Shown here: positions 34,794 to 43,552 of the stretch, piece by piece | Numbering within the stretch: position 1 is the stretch's first letter | Layout of the letters: each line of letters starts with the position of its first letter | Assembly: GCF_030812315.1 (NCBI RefSeq) | Contig: NZ_JAUSSM010000007.1 | Location: 62,001 to 126,000, forward strand | Reading direction: 5' to 3' | Length of the DNA: 64,000 bases | Source: Arthrobacter oryzae | GTDB taxonomy: Bacteria > Actinomycetota > Actinomycetes > Actinomycetales > Micrococcaceae | Position numbers and translations under genes: made by a program | The notes under the pieces: generated by a model | Told to the model about the DNA's origin: nothing | The model's database searches: none | The model's input: only the letters and a program-made list of their open reading frames with translations

Positions 34794-35129
34794 CTACGTT
34801 CCGGGCATGTCCAGTGCCTCGTACGTCCGTATGCTGGCGCCGGGCAACATGAGGTGGGGATGGCCCTCCAGCAGGGCGAGTGCGCCAGCCATGTCTTCGG
34901 CCTGCAGTACGCTGTAGCCGCCCACGATGCTCTCCGCGTCTGTGACGCCGGTACTGGTCACTTCCTTGCCTCCGCCCAGTGGTGTTCCGAGGTCCGCCAG
35001 GCCGTCACCTGCCTTGTCGGCCCATTGCATCCACGCCTTCATGCCTTCCTGGGCCGCTTCGGGCGAGCTCTCCGCCATAAGTTCCTGTGCTGACTGGGTT
35101 GCGATGTAAAGAACTACAAACTTCTTCAT
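34794..35129 (-). CDS. YCII-related (DGPF-domain) protein
   Basis: A 111-aa ferredoxin-like-fold protein of the YciI family. It begins MKKFVVLYIA, has the pattern WMQWADKAGDGLADLGTPL, and near the end AALLEGHPHLMLPGASIRTYE-type sequence. Family members are proposed small enzymes; some associate with ECF sigma genes, but none is adjacent here. The substrate is unknown. Start ATG 35129 is followed by the typical family N-terminus; an AG-rich box is weak. Confidence 0.82.
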   Translation of the reverse strand: MKKFVVLYIATQSAQELMAESSPEAAQEGMKAWMQWADKAGDGLADLGTPLGGGKEVTSTGVTDAESIVGGYSVLQAEDMAGALALLEGHPHLMLPGASIRTYEALDMPGT

Positions 35130-35324
35130 GAGAGGTCCTCGTCTTTAGTGGCTTGCGGTTGCGGGTGCATCACCCGTCCGATTCACAGGCTCGAGCCTAG
35201 GCGGAACGTTCGTCCGGGTCTACGGGCTGGAGCGGAATTTCGCGCCCGCCGGTGACGGGGCCGATCGCCCCTAGACAGCCATTTCGCCGTCGGCAAACAT
35301 GGACCCTAAGGCGCATCCGTCAAA

Positions 35325-35345
35325 GTTGAGCGTTGTACACTCAAC
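35325..35345 (+). promoter_or_regulatory. HAIR operator (HspR-type) upstream of clpB
   Basis: GTTGAGC, seven bases, then ACTCAAC, close to the HspR-associated inverted repeat CTTGAGT-N7-ACTCAAG. It lies 35 bases before the clpB start codon. HspR represses clpB and dnaK in actinobacteria, so heat-induced derepression is the likely control. The outermost bases deviate from consensus symmetrically. Confidence 0.75.
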
Positions 35346-35379
35346 TTTAAGAGTTGATCTATCCCGAAAGGAGCTCTCT

Positions 35380-38061
35380 TTGGACGCCAAATTCACCACC
35401 AAGAGCCAGGAGGCTCTTTCGGCGGCAGCCATGAACGCCTCCACCGCAGGAAACCCGCAGGTTGAGCCGGCCCATTTGCTTAAGGCACTTATGGACCAGC
35501 GGGAGGGTGTCGCCGTCGCGCTACTCCGCGCCACCGGCGCGGATCCGGACGCCGTCAGTGTCCAGGCCAGCACCGCCATCAAGGCACTGCCCGCGACGTC
35601 GGGAGGCTCCACGCAGCAGGCCCAGCTGTCCCGGCCCGCGCTGCAGGCCATCCAGAACGCCAAGAACGAAGCTGACAAACTTGGCGACACCTTCGTGTCC
35701 ACCGAGGTCCTCCTGCTGGGGCTCTCGGCCGGAAGCGACGCCGTCGGGCGGTTAATGCGCGACGCCGGCGCCTCCCATGAGGCGCTCCTCGCTGCCCTGC
35801 CGGGTGTCCGCGGCGACCGCAAGGTCACCAGCCCGGATCCGGAAAACACCTTCCAGGCCCTGGAGAAGTTCGGCACGGACCTCACCGCGATGGCACGCTC
35901 GGGCAAACTGGACCCGGTGATTGGCCGCGACACCGAGATCCGGCGGATCATCCAGGTCCTGAGCCGCCGCACCAAGAACAACCCCGTCATCATTGGCGAG
36001 CCCGGGGTGGGCAAGACGGCCGTCGTCGAGGGCCTTGCCCAGCGCATCGTCGCCGGCGATGTCCCGGAAAGCCTGCGCGGAAAGACCCTCATCGCCCTGG
36101 ACCTCGCTTCGATGGTGGCGGGAGCCAAGTACCGCGGTGAATTCGAGGAGCGGCTCAAGGCCGTCCTGGAGGAAATCAAGAACTCGGACGGGCAGATCGT
36201 CACCTTCATCGACGAGCTTCACACCGTGGTGGGTGCAGGCGCCACCGGGGACAGCTCCATGGATGCCGGCAACATGCTCAAGCCCATGCTGGCCCGCGGC
36301 GAACTGCGCCTGATCGGCGCCACCACGCTGGACGAGTACCGCGAGAACATCGAGAAGGATCCCGCCCTGGAACGCCGCTTCCAGCAGGTCTATGTAGGCG
36401 AGCCCAGCGTGGAGGACACCATCGGCATCCTCCGCGGCCTCAAGGAACGCTACGAGGCCCATCACAAGGTCGCCATCGCAGACTCCGCCCTCGTGGCCGC
36501 CGCCACGCTGTCCAACCGCTACATCTCGGGACGCCAGCTGCCGGACAAGGCCATCGACCTGGTGGACGAGGCCGCCTCGCGCCTGCGCATGGAGATCGAC
36601 TCCGCTCCGGAGGAGATTGACCAGCTGCGGCGCCAGGTGGACCGGCTGACCATGGAGGAGCTGGCCTTGGCCAACGAGAAGGACGCCGCCTCCGTAGAGC
36701 GCCTGGCCGCCCTGCGGGCGGACAAGGCGGACAAGAAGGAGGCGCTGGCCGCCCTGAATGCCCGTTGGGAAGCCGAGAAGGCCGGGCTGAACCGCGTTGG
36801 CGATCTGAAGGCAAAGCTGGACGAGCTCCGCTCCAAGGCGGACAAGGCCCAGCGCGAAGGCGATCTGGAGACGGCGTCGCGGGTGCTGTACGGCGAGATT
36901 CCCGCGCTGGAACACGAGCTGAACGCTGCAGCTGAGGCAGAGTCCGCACGGGTGGCCGGCGGTGGCGCCAAGCAGGAGCTCATGGTGGCCGAAGAAGTCA
37001 CCGCGGACGATATTGCCGAAGTGATTTCCGCCTGGACCGGCATCCCTGCCGGACGCATGCTGCAGGGCGAAAGCCAGAAGCTGCTGCACATGGAAGAGGA
37101 GCTCGGCAGGCGGCTGATCGGCCAGTCGAAGGCTGTGGCCGCCGTTTCCGACGCGGTCCGCCGTGCCCGCGCCGGCATCAGTGACCCCAACCGGCCCACG
37201 GGTTCGTTCCTGTTCCTCGGACCAACCGGCGTAGGTAAGACGGAGCTGGCCAAGGCACTGGCTGATTTCCTGTTCGACGACGAACGCGCCATGGTGCGGA
37301 TCGATATGTCCGAGTACGGCGAGAAGCACTCGGTGGCGCGGCTGGTCGGAGCACCTCCGGGCTATGTGGGCTACGAGGAGGGCGGCCAGCTGACCGAAGC
37401 CGTCCGCCGTCGGCCCTACTCGGTGGTCCTGCTGGACGAGGTGGAGAAGGCCCACCCTGAAGTCTTTGACATCCTCCTGCAGGTGCTCGACGATGGCCGC
37501 CTCACCGACGGCCAGGGCCGCACCGTGGATTTCCGCAATGCCATCCTGGTGCTCACCTCCAACCTGGGCAGCCAGTTCCTGGTGGACCAGTCGCTGGACG
37601 CGCAGGCCAAGCGGAACGCCGTGATGGCCACGGTGAACGCCTCCTTCAAGCCGGAGTTCCTGAACCGCTTGGACGAAGTGGTGCTGTTCGACGCCCTGAC
37701 TTTGGATGAGTTGGCGAGGATCGTGGAGCTGCAGGTAGCCGAGCTCGGGAGGAGGCTGCACGAGCGCAGGCTCTCCCTGGAGGTTACTGACGGTGCCCGC
37801 GCCTGGCTTGCCATGTCCGGCTTTGATTCGGCCTACGGCGCGCGACCGCTGCGCAGGCTGGTCCAGCGCGAAATCGGCGACCGCCTGGCCAGGGCCATCC
37901 TCGCCGGCGACATCAACGACGGGGACACTGTGCTGGTGGACACCGCGGCCGACGTCGACGAGCTCACCATTGAGGGGCTTGAGGCCCTGGCGGATCCCGA
38001 CCCCGGCGCCCCCGCCGGCAGCGGACTGTCAGTGCGGCGGAAGAGCCAGGGCTCGGCTTAG
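35380..38061 (+). CDS. clpB: ATP-dependent disaggregase ClpB
   Basis: An 893-aa Hsp100 chaperone that works with DnaK to resolubilise aggregates in the cytoplasm. Layout: Clp-N repeats (1-150), AAA1 with GEPGVGKT at 206-213, coiled-coil M-domain (about 405-530, rich in Lys, Glu, Arg), AAA2 with GPTGVGKT at 614-621, and a C-terminal D2-small domain. The start is TTG 35380 with AAAGGAG six bases upstream; an upstream in-frame ATG would run through the HAIR operator. The last ~30 residues form a loose tail. Confidence 0.95.
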   Translation: MDAKFTTKSQEALSAAAMNASTAGNPQVEPAHLLKALMDQREGVAVALLRATGADPDAVSVQASTAIKALPATSGGSTQQAQLSRPALQAIQNAKNEADKLGDTFVSTEVLLLGLSAGSDAVGRLMRDAGASHEALLAALPGVRGDRKVTSPDPENTFQALEKFGTDLTAMARSGKLDPVIGRDTEIRRIIQVLSRRTKNNPVIIGEPGVGKTAVVEGLAQRIVAGDVPESLRGKTLIALDLASMVAGAKYRGEFEERLKAVLEEIKNSDGQIVTFIDELHTVVGAGATGDSSMDAGNMLKPMLARGELRLIGATTLDEYRENIEKDPALERRFQQVYVGEPSVEDTIGILRGLKERYEAHHKVAIADSALVAAATLSNRYISGRQLPDKAIDLVDEAASRLRMEIDSAPEEIDQLRRQVDRLTMEELALANEKDAASVERLAALRADKADKKEALAALNARWEAEKAGLNRVGDLKAKLDELRSKADKAQREGDLETASRVLYGEIPALEHELNAAAEAESARVAGGGAKQELMVAEEVTADDIAEVISAWTGIPAGRMLQGESQKLLHMEEELGRRLIGQSKAVAAVSDAVRRARAGISDPNRPTGSFLFLGPTGVGKTELAKALADFLFDDERAMVRIDMSEYGEKHSVARLVGAPPGYVGYEEGGQLTEAVRRRPYSVVLLDEVEKAHPEVFDILLQVLDDGRLTDGQGRTVDFRNAILVLTSNLGSQFLVDQSLDAQAKRNAVMATVNASFKPEFLNRLDEVVLFDALTLDELARIVELQVAELGRRLHERRLSLEVTDGARAWLAMSGFDSAYGARPLRRLVQREIGDRLARAILAGDINDGDTVLVDTAADVDELTIEGLEALADPDPGAPAGSGLSVRRKSQGSA

Positions 38062-38106
38062 CTTAGGGGACGGGGCCTCAGGGCGTGGGATCCGGGGAGA
38101 TAAGCC

Positions 38107-38886
38107 TCAGGGGATGAGGGACTCCATGATGATGTTTCCCTTGTCCGCTGTGACATAGCAGTCCACCCGCCGGTCGCCCTGCTCCCAGCTGGTGTCGCTG
38201 GGGTAGGCATTGCGTTGCATCAGGACGTAGTTGGCCACGGCGTCGGTCAGTCCGGCGCCCTGGCAGATTTCGCGGCCCTTTTCCCGCAGCGCGGCAATGC
38301 CCGGGTACGAGTCCGATTCCGGGTACCGGTGCACTGCAACCAGCTGTGCCGAGTGGCCGGTGGTGCAGGGCACCACCCGGGATTCAGTAGCTTCGGGGTC
38401 GAAATTCTCGAAGCAGTCGCCCAGCTGATAGTCCAGGGCGCCCACGCCATCGAGGGGAAGCTCACCCCTGGTTGCCTGAGCGGACGGGGACGCTGAGTCT
38501 GTCGTGGCCGGTGCCGGGGTCTGGTTCGCGGCCTGCTGGGTGCCACTGGCGATCAGGGCGGCCACCCACCAGGCGAGCAGGCCCAGGACAACCAGCCCCG
38601 CCACCACGAATCCGGCCTTCAGCAGGGTCTGCTTCGACTCAGCCGCCGGGGTGTCATCGGCCGGGGTGTCTTCGGGCGTACTGTCATTTGCCGGGGCGTC
38701 AGCCGCCGGAGCAGCACCCGCCGGGGCGTCCTTGGGCGGGGGGCCGGCCGGAGCGGCCGGCGGCTGGACGGGCAGGCTGCTGGTCGGCGGCCGGGCAGGG
38801 GGAGGCGGCACGACTGGCGGCATTCCGGGTCCCGGGGTCGGTTTCGGGTTCCCTTTGCTGTTGCCTGTTTCGTTCTCGTCATTCAC
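38107..38886 (-). CDS. Membrane protein with septum formation-type domain
   Basis: A 259-aa protein. A long cytoplasmic Pro/Ala-rich N-terminus (1-85) leads to one membrane span (about 90-113), then an extracellular Ala/Thr/Ser linker and a domain with GDCFENFD, VVPCTTGHSAQLV and DCYVTADK. The paired Cys and the GDC-F / C-x-x-x-H pattern match the septum-formation (Septum_form) family of actinobacteria. The exact role is unknown. The start is GTG 38886, with a weak SD-like GGAAGG 12 bases upstream. Confidence 0.75.
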   Translation of the reverse strand: MNDENETGNSKGNPKPTPGPGMPPVVPPPPARPPTSSLPVQPPAAPAGPPPKDAPAGAAPAADAPANDSTPEDTPADDTPAAESKQTLLKAGFVVAGLVVLGLLAWWVAALIASGTQQAANQTPAPATTDSASPSAQATRGELPLDGVGALDYQLGDCFENFDPEATESRVVPCTTGHSAQLVAVHRYPESDSYPGIAALREKGREICQGAGLTDAVANYVLMQRNAYPSDTSWEQGDRRVDCYVTADKGNIIMESLIP

Positions 38887-39166
38887 GTGAGGATTCGCCC
38901 TTCCGGCGTCTTTTTGCTCGGCGGACCACCGTGGATGCGGCCGCTGGCGTGGAGTCGCTCAAACGACTCTACCGAAGAAAATCGGCAGGCCAATATGGCC
39001 GGGACCAGCACAAACGTGGCAACACTGCTCCGGAGGTGCCCAGCCGGGGAGCAGTTACCGCTGAAAGCATGTAATCTAGGTGTACGACAAATTGACCAAA
39101 CATTCCGGGGCCTCACTAACGCCAATGGTGACCACCTCCGGTCCGAGTACAAAAGGGGGTCACGCC

Positions 39167-39400
39167 ATGGGGCGCGGCCGTCAAAAGGCAAAAGCTACCA
39201 AGCAGGCTCGGGATATTAAGTACTATTCCCCGAACACTGACTACTCTGCGCTTCAGCGTGAGCTCAAGAGCTCAGAGGGTCGTGCACCGAGCCGTTTCTC
39301 GAGTGAGCCGGTTGAACCGGATTATTCGGCTTATGTGGACAAGTACGCGGATGATTTGGAAGACGACGACGACGAGGTAGACACCCGTCGAATCGGCTAG
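39167..39400 (+). CDS. DUF3073 family protein
   Basis: A 77-aa soluble protein conserved throughout actinobacteria. The N-terminus MGRGRQKAKATKQARDIKY is basic and the C-terminus DDLEDDDDEVD is strongly acidic; YSPNTDYSALQREL is a family signature. Function is unknown. ATG 39167 has AAAGGGGGT at good spacing; in-frame codons further upstream are outside the family. A strong terminator follows. Confidence 0.92.
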   Translation: MGRGRQKAKATKQARDIKYYSPNTDYSALQRELKSSEGRAPSRFSSEPVEPDYSAYVDKYADDLEDDDDEVDTRRIG

Positions 39401-39524
39401 TTGTCGCCCGCTGAACCTGCCGTAAGGCAATCAGTGGCGTGCCGCCGTCGTACTTTTCACCACAGTGGCCCGTACGACAAGTCGGCTCTTCTTTCCGGCA
39501 CCCCGTGTGCTGACTTCAGTTATC

Positions 39525-39572
39525 AGGCCCGTCAGGGCATGCCGGTTTCCGGTGTGCCCTGACGGGCCTTTC
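39525..39572 (+). terminator. Strong stem-loop terminator after the DUF3073 gene
   Basis: AGGCCCGTCAGGGCA (39525-39539) pairs perfectly with TGCCCTGACGGGCCT (39555-39569) around a 15-base loop, followed by a short T-rich stretch (TTCTGCTGTT). The stem is long and GC-rich, which fits a rho-independent terminator in a high-GC genome. It also lies past the 3' end of the convergent hydrolase gene. Confidence 0.8.
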
Positions 39573-39626
39573 TGCTGTTAAGCGCTTGCTGTCATCCGTC
39601 TGCTGTGTCCGCGCCGGTCGTCCTCG

Positions 39627-40400
39627 CTATGCACGCGCGCGCCGAATCGGCATAAGCGTCCGGGGCGGGCCGGAGGCAACCAAAAAGGCAAGGATAAGGC
39701 GGTTGAGGGCCGCCGGCTGTTCCAGCGGAAGCCCATGGGAGGCGCCGGGAACCACGGCCAGCTGACCCTCCGGGAGGGCTTCGTACAGGGAGACAGTGTG
39801 GGGCAGCGCAACCAGGTCGTCGTCGCCCGTCACCACGAGCACCGGTTGGCTGATGTGGGCGATGTCAGCCGTTGTAAGGGTGGGCTCCGACCGGAACATC
39901 CTGAAGCTCTTGTTCATGACGACTTCCAGGTGGGCAGCCCCGTCCGGCGATCGCGCGACATAGGCCTCGCCTAGTTCTTCCGGCACAGGCGAATCAGGGT
40001 CCGTCTCCGCAGGGACGGTTCCCTCGAAGTGGTAATTGGCGCCTACGACCACGAGTTTGCGCACCAGGTCCGGGCGGCGGAGCGCGACCAGCAGCGCAAT
40101 GATGCCGCCGTCGCTCCAGCCGACAAGGTGGGCCGGGCCGCCCACCACTGTCTCGAGTACGCCTATCGTCTCGTCCGCCATGTCCGCGTAATGGAAGTCG
40201 GCATCGGTATCCGCGGTATAGCCGTGGCCCCGGCGGTCGAAGGCTACGACCCGGAAAATTTCCGACAGCCCAGGGCCGATGCTGTTGAGCAGGTCATCGC
40301 TGTTACCCAGGCCTCCGTGCAGCAGCAGCAGGGGCTCGCCGTCGCCGCCGCGGTCATCCACCCAGGTCGGGTGCCCGTTGATGTCCACGGTGCTGGCCAT
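39627..40400 (-). CDS. Alpha/beta hydrolase
   Basis: A protein of 257 aa with a complete alpha/beta-hydrolase fold: oxyanion loop LLLLHGGLGN, nucleophile elbow GWSDGG, acid VTGDDD and catalytic His in PGASHGLPLEQP. Related proteins include haloperoxidase-like and C-C bond hydrolases; the substrate is unknown. ATG 40400 is chosen over an in-frame ATG at 40412 because the latter lacks any purine-rich box. A tandem 18-bp repeat (40415-40454) lies directly upstream. Confidence 0.85.
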   Translation of the reverse strand: MASTVDINGHPTWVDDRGGDGEPLLLLHGGLGNSDDLLNSIGPGLSEIFRVVAFDRRGHGYTADTDADFHYADMADETIGVLETVVGGPAHLVGWSDGGIIALLVALRRPDLVRKLVVVGANYHFEGTVPAETDPDSPVPEELGEAYVARSPDGAAHLEVVMNKSFRMFRSEPTLTTADIAHISQPVLVVTGDDDLVALPHTVSLYEALPEGQLAVVPGASHGLPLEQPAALNRLILAFLVASGPPRTLMPIRRARA

Positions 40401-40651
40401 GGAACACTCCATTCCGGCAGTCGGTCGGCGGTCGTTCGGCAGTCGGTCGGCGGTGATTCGGCGCGCCGTCGGCGGCGACGGACCGTCTTTGCCGCCATTG
40501 TCCTCCAGCGATGCCCGGCGCTACAACATGCCGGCGACGGCACCGGCGGCGATGTTGTCAGCGCTGTTGTCAGTGTCGGAGCCCCGTACTAGGTTGATCG
40601 TGGGCTGTTCCATTGACGGGTCCATTCGCGGTCGGAGGGGATTGGTTTTTC

Positions 40652-41446
40652 ATGCCGGAAGTTGAGAGCTACAAGCAGGGCGCACCGTGTTGGGTGGACC
40701 TCTCTGCTAGCGACATCGAGGCGGCCAGGGAGTTCTATTCGCAGCTGTTCGGCTGGGAGCTGGACGCCATGCCCACGGGACCCGACATGACGTACTACAT
40801 GGCCAGGCTGCAGGGCCGCTACGTTGCCGGCATGATGCAGCAGATGCCGGACACCGCGGCAACCGGGGTGCCGTCGTACTGGGCCAGCTACCTTGCCGTG
40901 GACAATGCCGACGAAGCAGCCGCCAAGGTCGCTGAGGCAGGCGGAACCGTGCTGTATCCCGTGGATGACGTGGAGAACGGCAGCGGACGGATGTTCTTCG
41001 CTGCGGATCCCACCGGCGCCCAGGTGGGCTTCTGGCAGGCCGGGTCCCACATCGGGTCCGGGTTGGTGGACGAACCCGGCGCCCCGGTCTGGAGCGAGCT
41101 GCAAACGAACGACGTTCCGCGGGCTATCCGGTTCTACGAGGCCGTGACCGGCTGCACCACGGAGACCGCACCCGCTGGCGAGCTCAGCGAATACACCAAT
41201 TTCATTGTGGACGGAAAGCCCGTGGCCGGAGCCTTGAAGCAGCCAATGGGAGGGGTGCCGTCTTTCTGGATGACCTACTTCAAAGTCGAGGACGTGGACC
41301 TGGCCGCGGCCCGTGTAGCCGACCTCGGCGGCCAGATCCATGTGCCCGGGTTCGACGTCCCGGGGGTGGGCAGGCTGGCCGTCCTGACGGACCCCAACGG
41401 CGCGGCGTTTAGCATCATGGCTGCCGAAAGCGCAGGCACACGATGA
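40652..41446 (+). CDS. Two-domain VOC family protein (first of pair)
   Basis: A 264-aa protein with two glyoxalase/bleomycin-resistance-like beta-alpha-beta modules (about 5-125 and 135-260). Each starts with the characteristic PCWVDLSASDIEAAREFYSQ or PVWSELQTNDVPRAIRFYE. Such proteins bind metals or small ligands; the enzymatic role is not evident. ATG 40652 has GGAGG 12 bases upstream. Its TGA overlaps the next gene's ATG. Confidence 0.85.
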   Translation: MPEVESYKQGAPCWVDLSASDIEAAREFYSQLFGWELDAMPTGPDMTYYMARLQGRYVAGMMQQMPDTAATGVPSYWASYLAVDNADEAAAKVAEAGGTVLYPVDDVENGSGRMFFAADPTGAQVGFWQAGSHIGSGLVDEPGAPVWSELQTNDVPRAIRFYEAVTGCTTETAPAGELSEYTNFIVDGKPVAGALKQPMGGVPSFWMTYFKVEDVDLAAARVADLGGQIHVPGFDVPGVGRLAVLTDPNGAAFSIMAAESAGTR

Positions 41447-42309
41447 CCGGACGCACCACTTTCAACGCGGGCGAGATCTGCTGGACAGACCTGCAGACCA
41501 GGGATGTGGAGGCCGCCAAGGCTTTCTACGCCGCGGTTTTCGGTTGGCGTTATGAGGACCTGCCCACGCCGGACGGTCGGAGCTACGCGAAGGCGTATCT
41601 CGGCGACGACCTGGTCACTGTCATTGCGCCGCAGGACCCCCAGCAGGAAGCCTCCGCCACTCCGGGGCAGTGGAACATCTACTTTGCCGCCGCTGATGCC
41701 GGCGCCATTGTGGAGGAGACCCCGCACGCGGGCGGCACCGTGGAGTTCGGCCCGGAAGAGGTTGAGGACACTGGCGTGATGGTCTTCGTGGCGCCGCCCG
41801 GAGGCGGCACCACCGGAGTGTGGCAGCCGGGAACCCACACCGGCGCCGCCCGGTACAACGAGCCCGGCGCCCTTGCCTGGGCGGAGCTCCTGACTCCCGA
41901 GCCGCAGGCGGCCGTCGCCTTCTTCCAGCAGCTGTTCGGGCATGAGGTCACCGAATACCCGCAGGACGACGGCGGTACGTACACCACGCTGATGGTGGAC
42001 GGCGCGGAGGTGGCTGGAATCGCACCGCTGCCGGAGGAGGACGAAGACGAGGACGAAGCGGAGTTTTGGGGTGCGGAGCCGGAGTATGCCACCGGGGACG
42101 AAGCGGAGCCGGACGAGCACGCACTGCAGACGGGCTGGCAGGTGTACTTTGGCGTCTCCAGTGTCGCGGACGCCGTGTCGACAGCGGTGGCTGCGGGCGC
42201 CGTCGTCCTGATCGAACCGGAGGGTGGCGGCAGCGATGACGAGGAAGCCGGAAGCGTGGCCACGCTGAAGGATCCGCAGGGCGGGGTGTTCAGCGTGCTG
42301 GAGGTCTAA
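41443..42309 (+). CDS. Two-domain VOC family protein (second of pair)
   Basis: A 288-aa VOC protein, paralogous to the previous gene (GEICWTDLQTRDVEAAKAFY; LAWAELLTPEPQAAVAFFQQ). Its second module carries an unusual acidic insertion of about 25 residues near 195-225 (EEDEDEDEAEF). The ATG overlaps the preceding stop codon at 41443-41446, so the two are coupled and may form a hetero-oligomer. It is followed by the dispersed palindromic repeat. Confidence 0.85.
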   Translation: MTGRTTFNAGEICWTDLQTRDVEAAKAFYAAVFGWRYEDLPTPDGRSYAKAYLGDDLVTVIAPQDPQQEASATPGQWNIYFAAADAGAIVEETPHAGGTVEFGPEEVEDTGVMVFVAPPGGGTTGVWQPGTHTGAARYNEPGALAWAELLTPEPQAAVAFFQQLFGHEVTEYPQDDGGTYTTLMVDGAEVAGIAPLPEEDEDEDEAEFWGAEPEYATGDEAEPDEHALQTGWQVYFGVSSVADAVSTAVAAGAVVLIEPEGGGSDDEEAGSVATLKDPQGGVFSVLEV

Positions 42310-42313
42310 ACAG

Positions 42314-42373
42314 ATCGAGTGCTCCGCAACTGCCATTATGAACCTGCTTAACGGCGGTTGCGGAGCACTCGAT
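42314..42373. repeat. 60-bp dispersed palindromic repeat, copy 2
   Basis: ATCGAGTGCTCCGCAAC (42314-42330) faces GTTGCGGAGCACTCGAT (42357-42373), 17-bp perfect arms, with further imperfect pairing inside. It lies between the convergent VOC and purM genes. Inverted, it aligns to 5437-5496 over all 60 positions with 7 differences. Confidence 0.82.
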
Positions 42374-42388
42374 GAGGTTTAAGGACCC

Positions 42389-43552
42389 TTAGGCGTAGGC
42401 GTTCACCAGGCGGACTGCGCCGCCGTCGACACCCTTGGCGCCCTGGACGTAATCCGGGCCGGTCTTGACGATGGAGTCCGAGTTCTGCTCGACGATGCCC
42501 ATGATCCAGGACGGCAGGCCGCGGTCGTTGAGGCGGTTCACGGCGGCGTCGGCAGCTTCGGCCGAGACGATGGCCACCATGCCCACGCCGAGGTTCAGCG
42601 TGCGCTCGAGGTCGGCCAGCGGGACGTTGCCCAGTTCCGAGACCAGCTTGAAGATGGCGGGCAGTTCCCACGTGGCGCGGTCAACGGTGGCAATGAGGCC
42701 CTGGGGGAGGACGCGGGCCAGGTTGGCCGCGAGGCCTCCGCCGGTGACGTGGCTGAAGCCGTGGACGGCCTGGCCGGCCGCCGAGCCGCTAACCGGGAAA
42801 GTGCGGGCCAGGTCAAGGCAGTCCGCGGCGTAGACGCGGGTGGGCTCCAGGAGTTCCTCGCCCAGGGTGCGGCCAAGTTCCGAAACCTGGCGGTCCAGTG
42901 CCCAGCCGGCGTGGTTGATGACGCGTCGGACCAGGGAGTAGCCGTTGGAGTGCAGGCCGGAGGATGCCATGCCGATCACTACGTCGCCGGCACGCACACG
43001 GTCCGGGCCCAGCAGTGCGTCAGCTTCGACTACACCGGTGGCGGCGCCGGCGACGTCGTACTCGTGCTCGCCCAGTAGGCCCGGGTGCTCGGCGGTTTCG
43101 CCGCCAACCAGGGCGGTGCCGGCCACGGAGCAGGCCGCTGCGATGCCGCGGACGATGTCCGCGATGCGCTCCGGGACAACCTTGCCGCAGGCGATGTAGT
43201 CGGTCATGTAGAGCGGTTCGGCGCCAACCACCACGATGTCGTCCACCACCATGCCCACGAGGTCGAACCCGATGGTGTCGTGGATGTCCATGGCCTGGGC
43301 GATGGCAACCTTGGTGCCCACGCCGTCGGTGGACGTGGCCAGCAGCGGGCGCTTGTACGTGAGGAGCCTGGACACGTCGTAGAGGCCTGCGAAGCCGCCC
43401 ACTCCACCGATTACCGAGGAATTGTGGGTGGCCTTGACGGCGTCCTTCATCAGTTCAACGGCGCGGTCGCCTGCTTCGACGTCCACGCCGGCAGAGGCGT
43501 ACGTGATGCCGCGGGCTGAGGAGTTACCGGCGGCGGGTGATGCGGAAGTCAT
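42389..43552 (-). CDS. purM: Phosphoribosylformylglycinamidine cyclo-ligase (AIR synthetase)
   Basis: A 387-aa cytoplasmic enzyme of step five of purine synthesis (FGAM + ATP to AIR). Family signatures are ITYASAGVDVEAGDRAVELM, ATSTDGVGTKVAIA, YIACGKVVPERIADIVRGI and GETAEHPG. The C-terminus ends with GIVEQNSDSIV and a variable tail. It is the second gene of purF-purM with ATGA overlap at 43549-43552. Confidence 0.96.
   Translation of the reverse strand: MTSASPAAGNSSARGITYASAGVDVEAGDRAVELMKDAVKATHNSSVIGGVGGFAGLYDVSRLLTYKRPLLATSTDGVGTKVAIAQAMDIHDTIGFDLVGMVVDDIVVVGAEPLYMTDYIACGKVVPERIADIVRGIAAACSVAGTALVGGETAEHPGLLGEHEYDVAGAATGVVEADALLGPDRVRAGDVVIGMASSGLHSNGYSLVRRVINHAGWALDRQVSELGRTLGEELLEPTRVYAADCLDLARTFPVSGSAAGQAVHGFSHVTGGGLAANLARVLPQGLIATVDRATWELPAIFKLVSELGNVPLADLERTLNLGVGMVAIVSAEAADAAVNRLNDRGLPSWIMGIVEQNSDSIVKTGPDYVQGAKGVDGGAVRLVNAYA

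Noticed and set aside
35752-37761. A 669-codon open frame antisense to clpB
   Set aside because: It mirrors clpB codon structure, has a His/Gln/Gly-rich composition and no recognisable domain; long antisense frames are expected in GC-rich genes.
38887-39166. Upstream extension of the DUF3073 gene
   Set aside because: The family starts at MGRGRQKAK, which has a good ribosome site at 39167; the extra residues are not family-like.
40523-40558. ACAACAT...ATGTTGT inverted repeat upstream of the VOC genes
   Set aside because: Short arms in GC-rich repeats, with no clear relation to a promoter.
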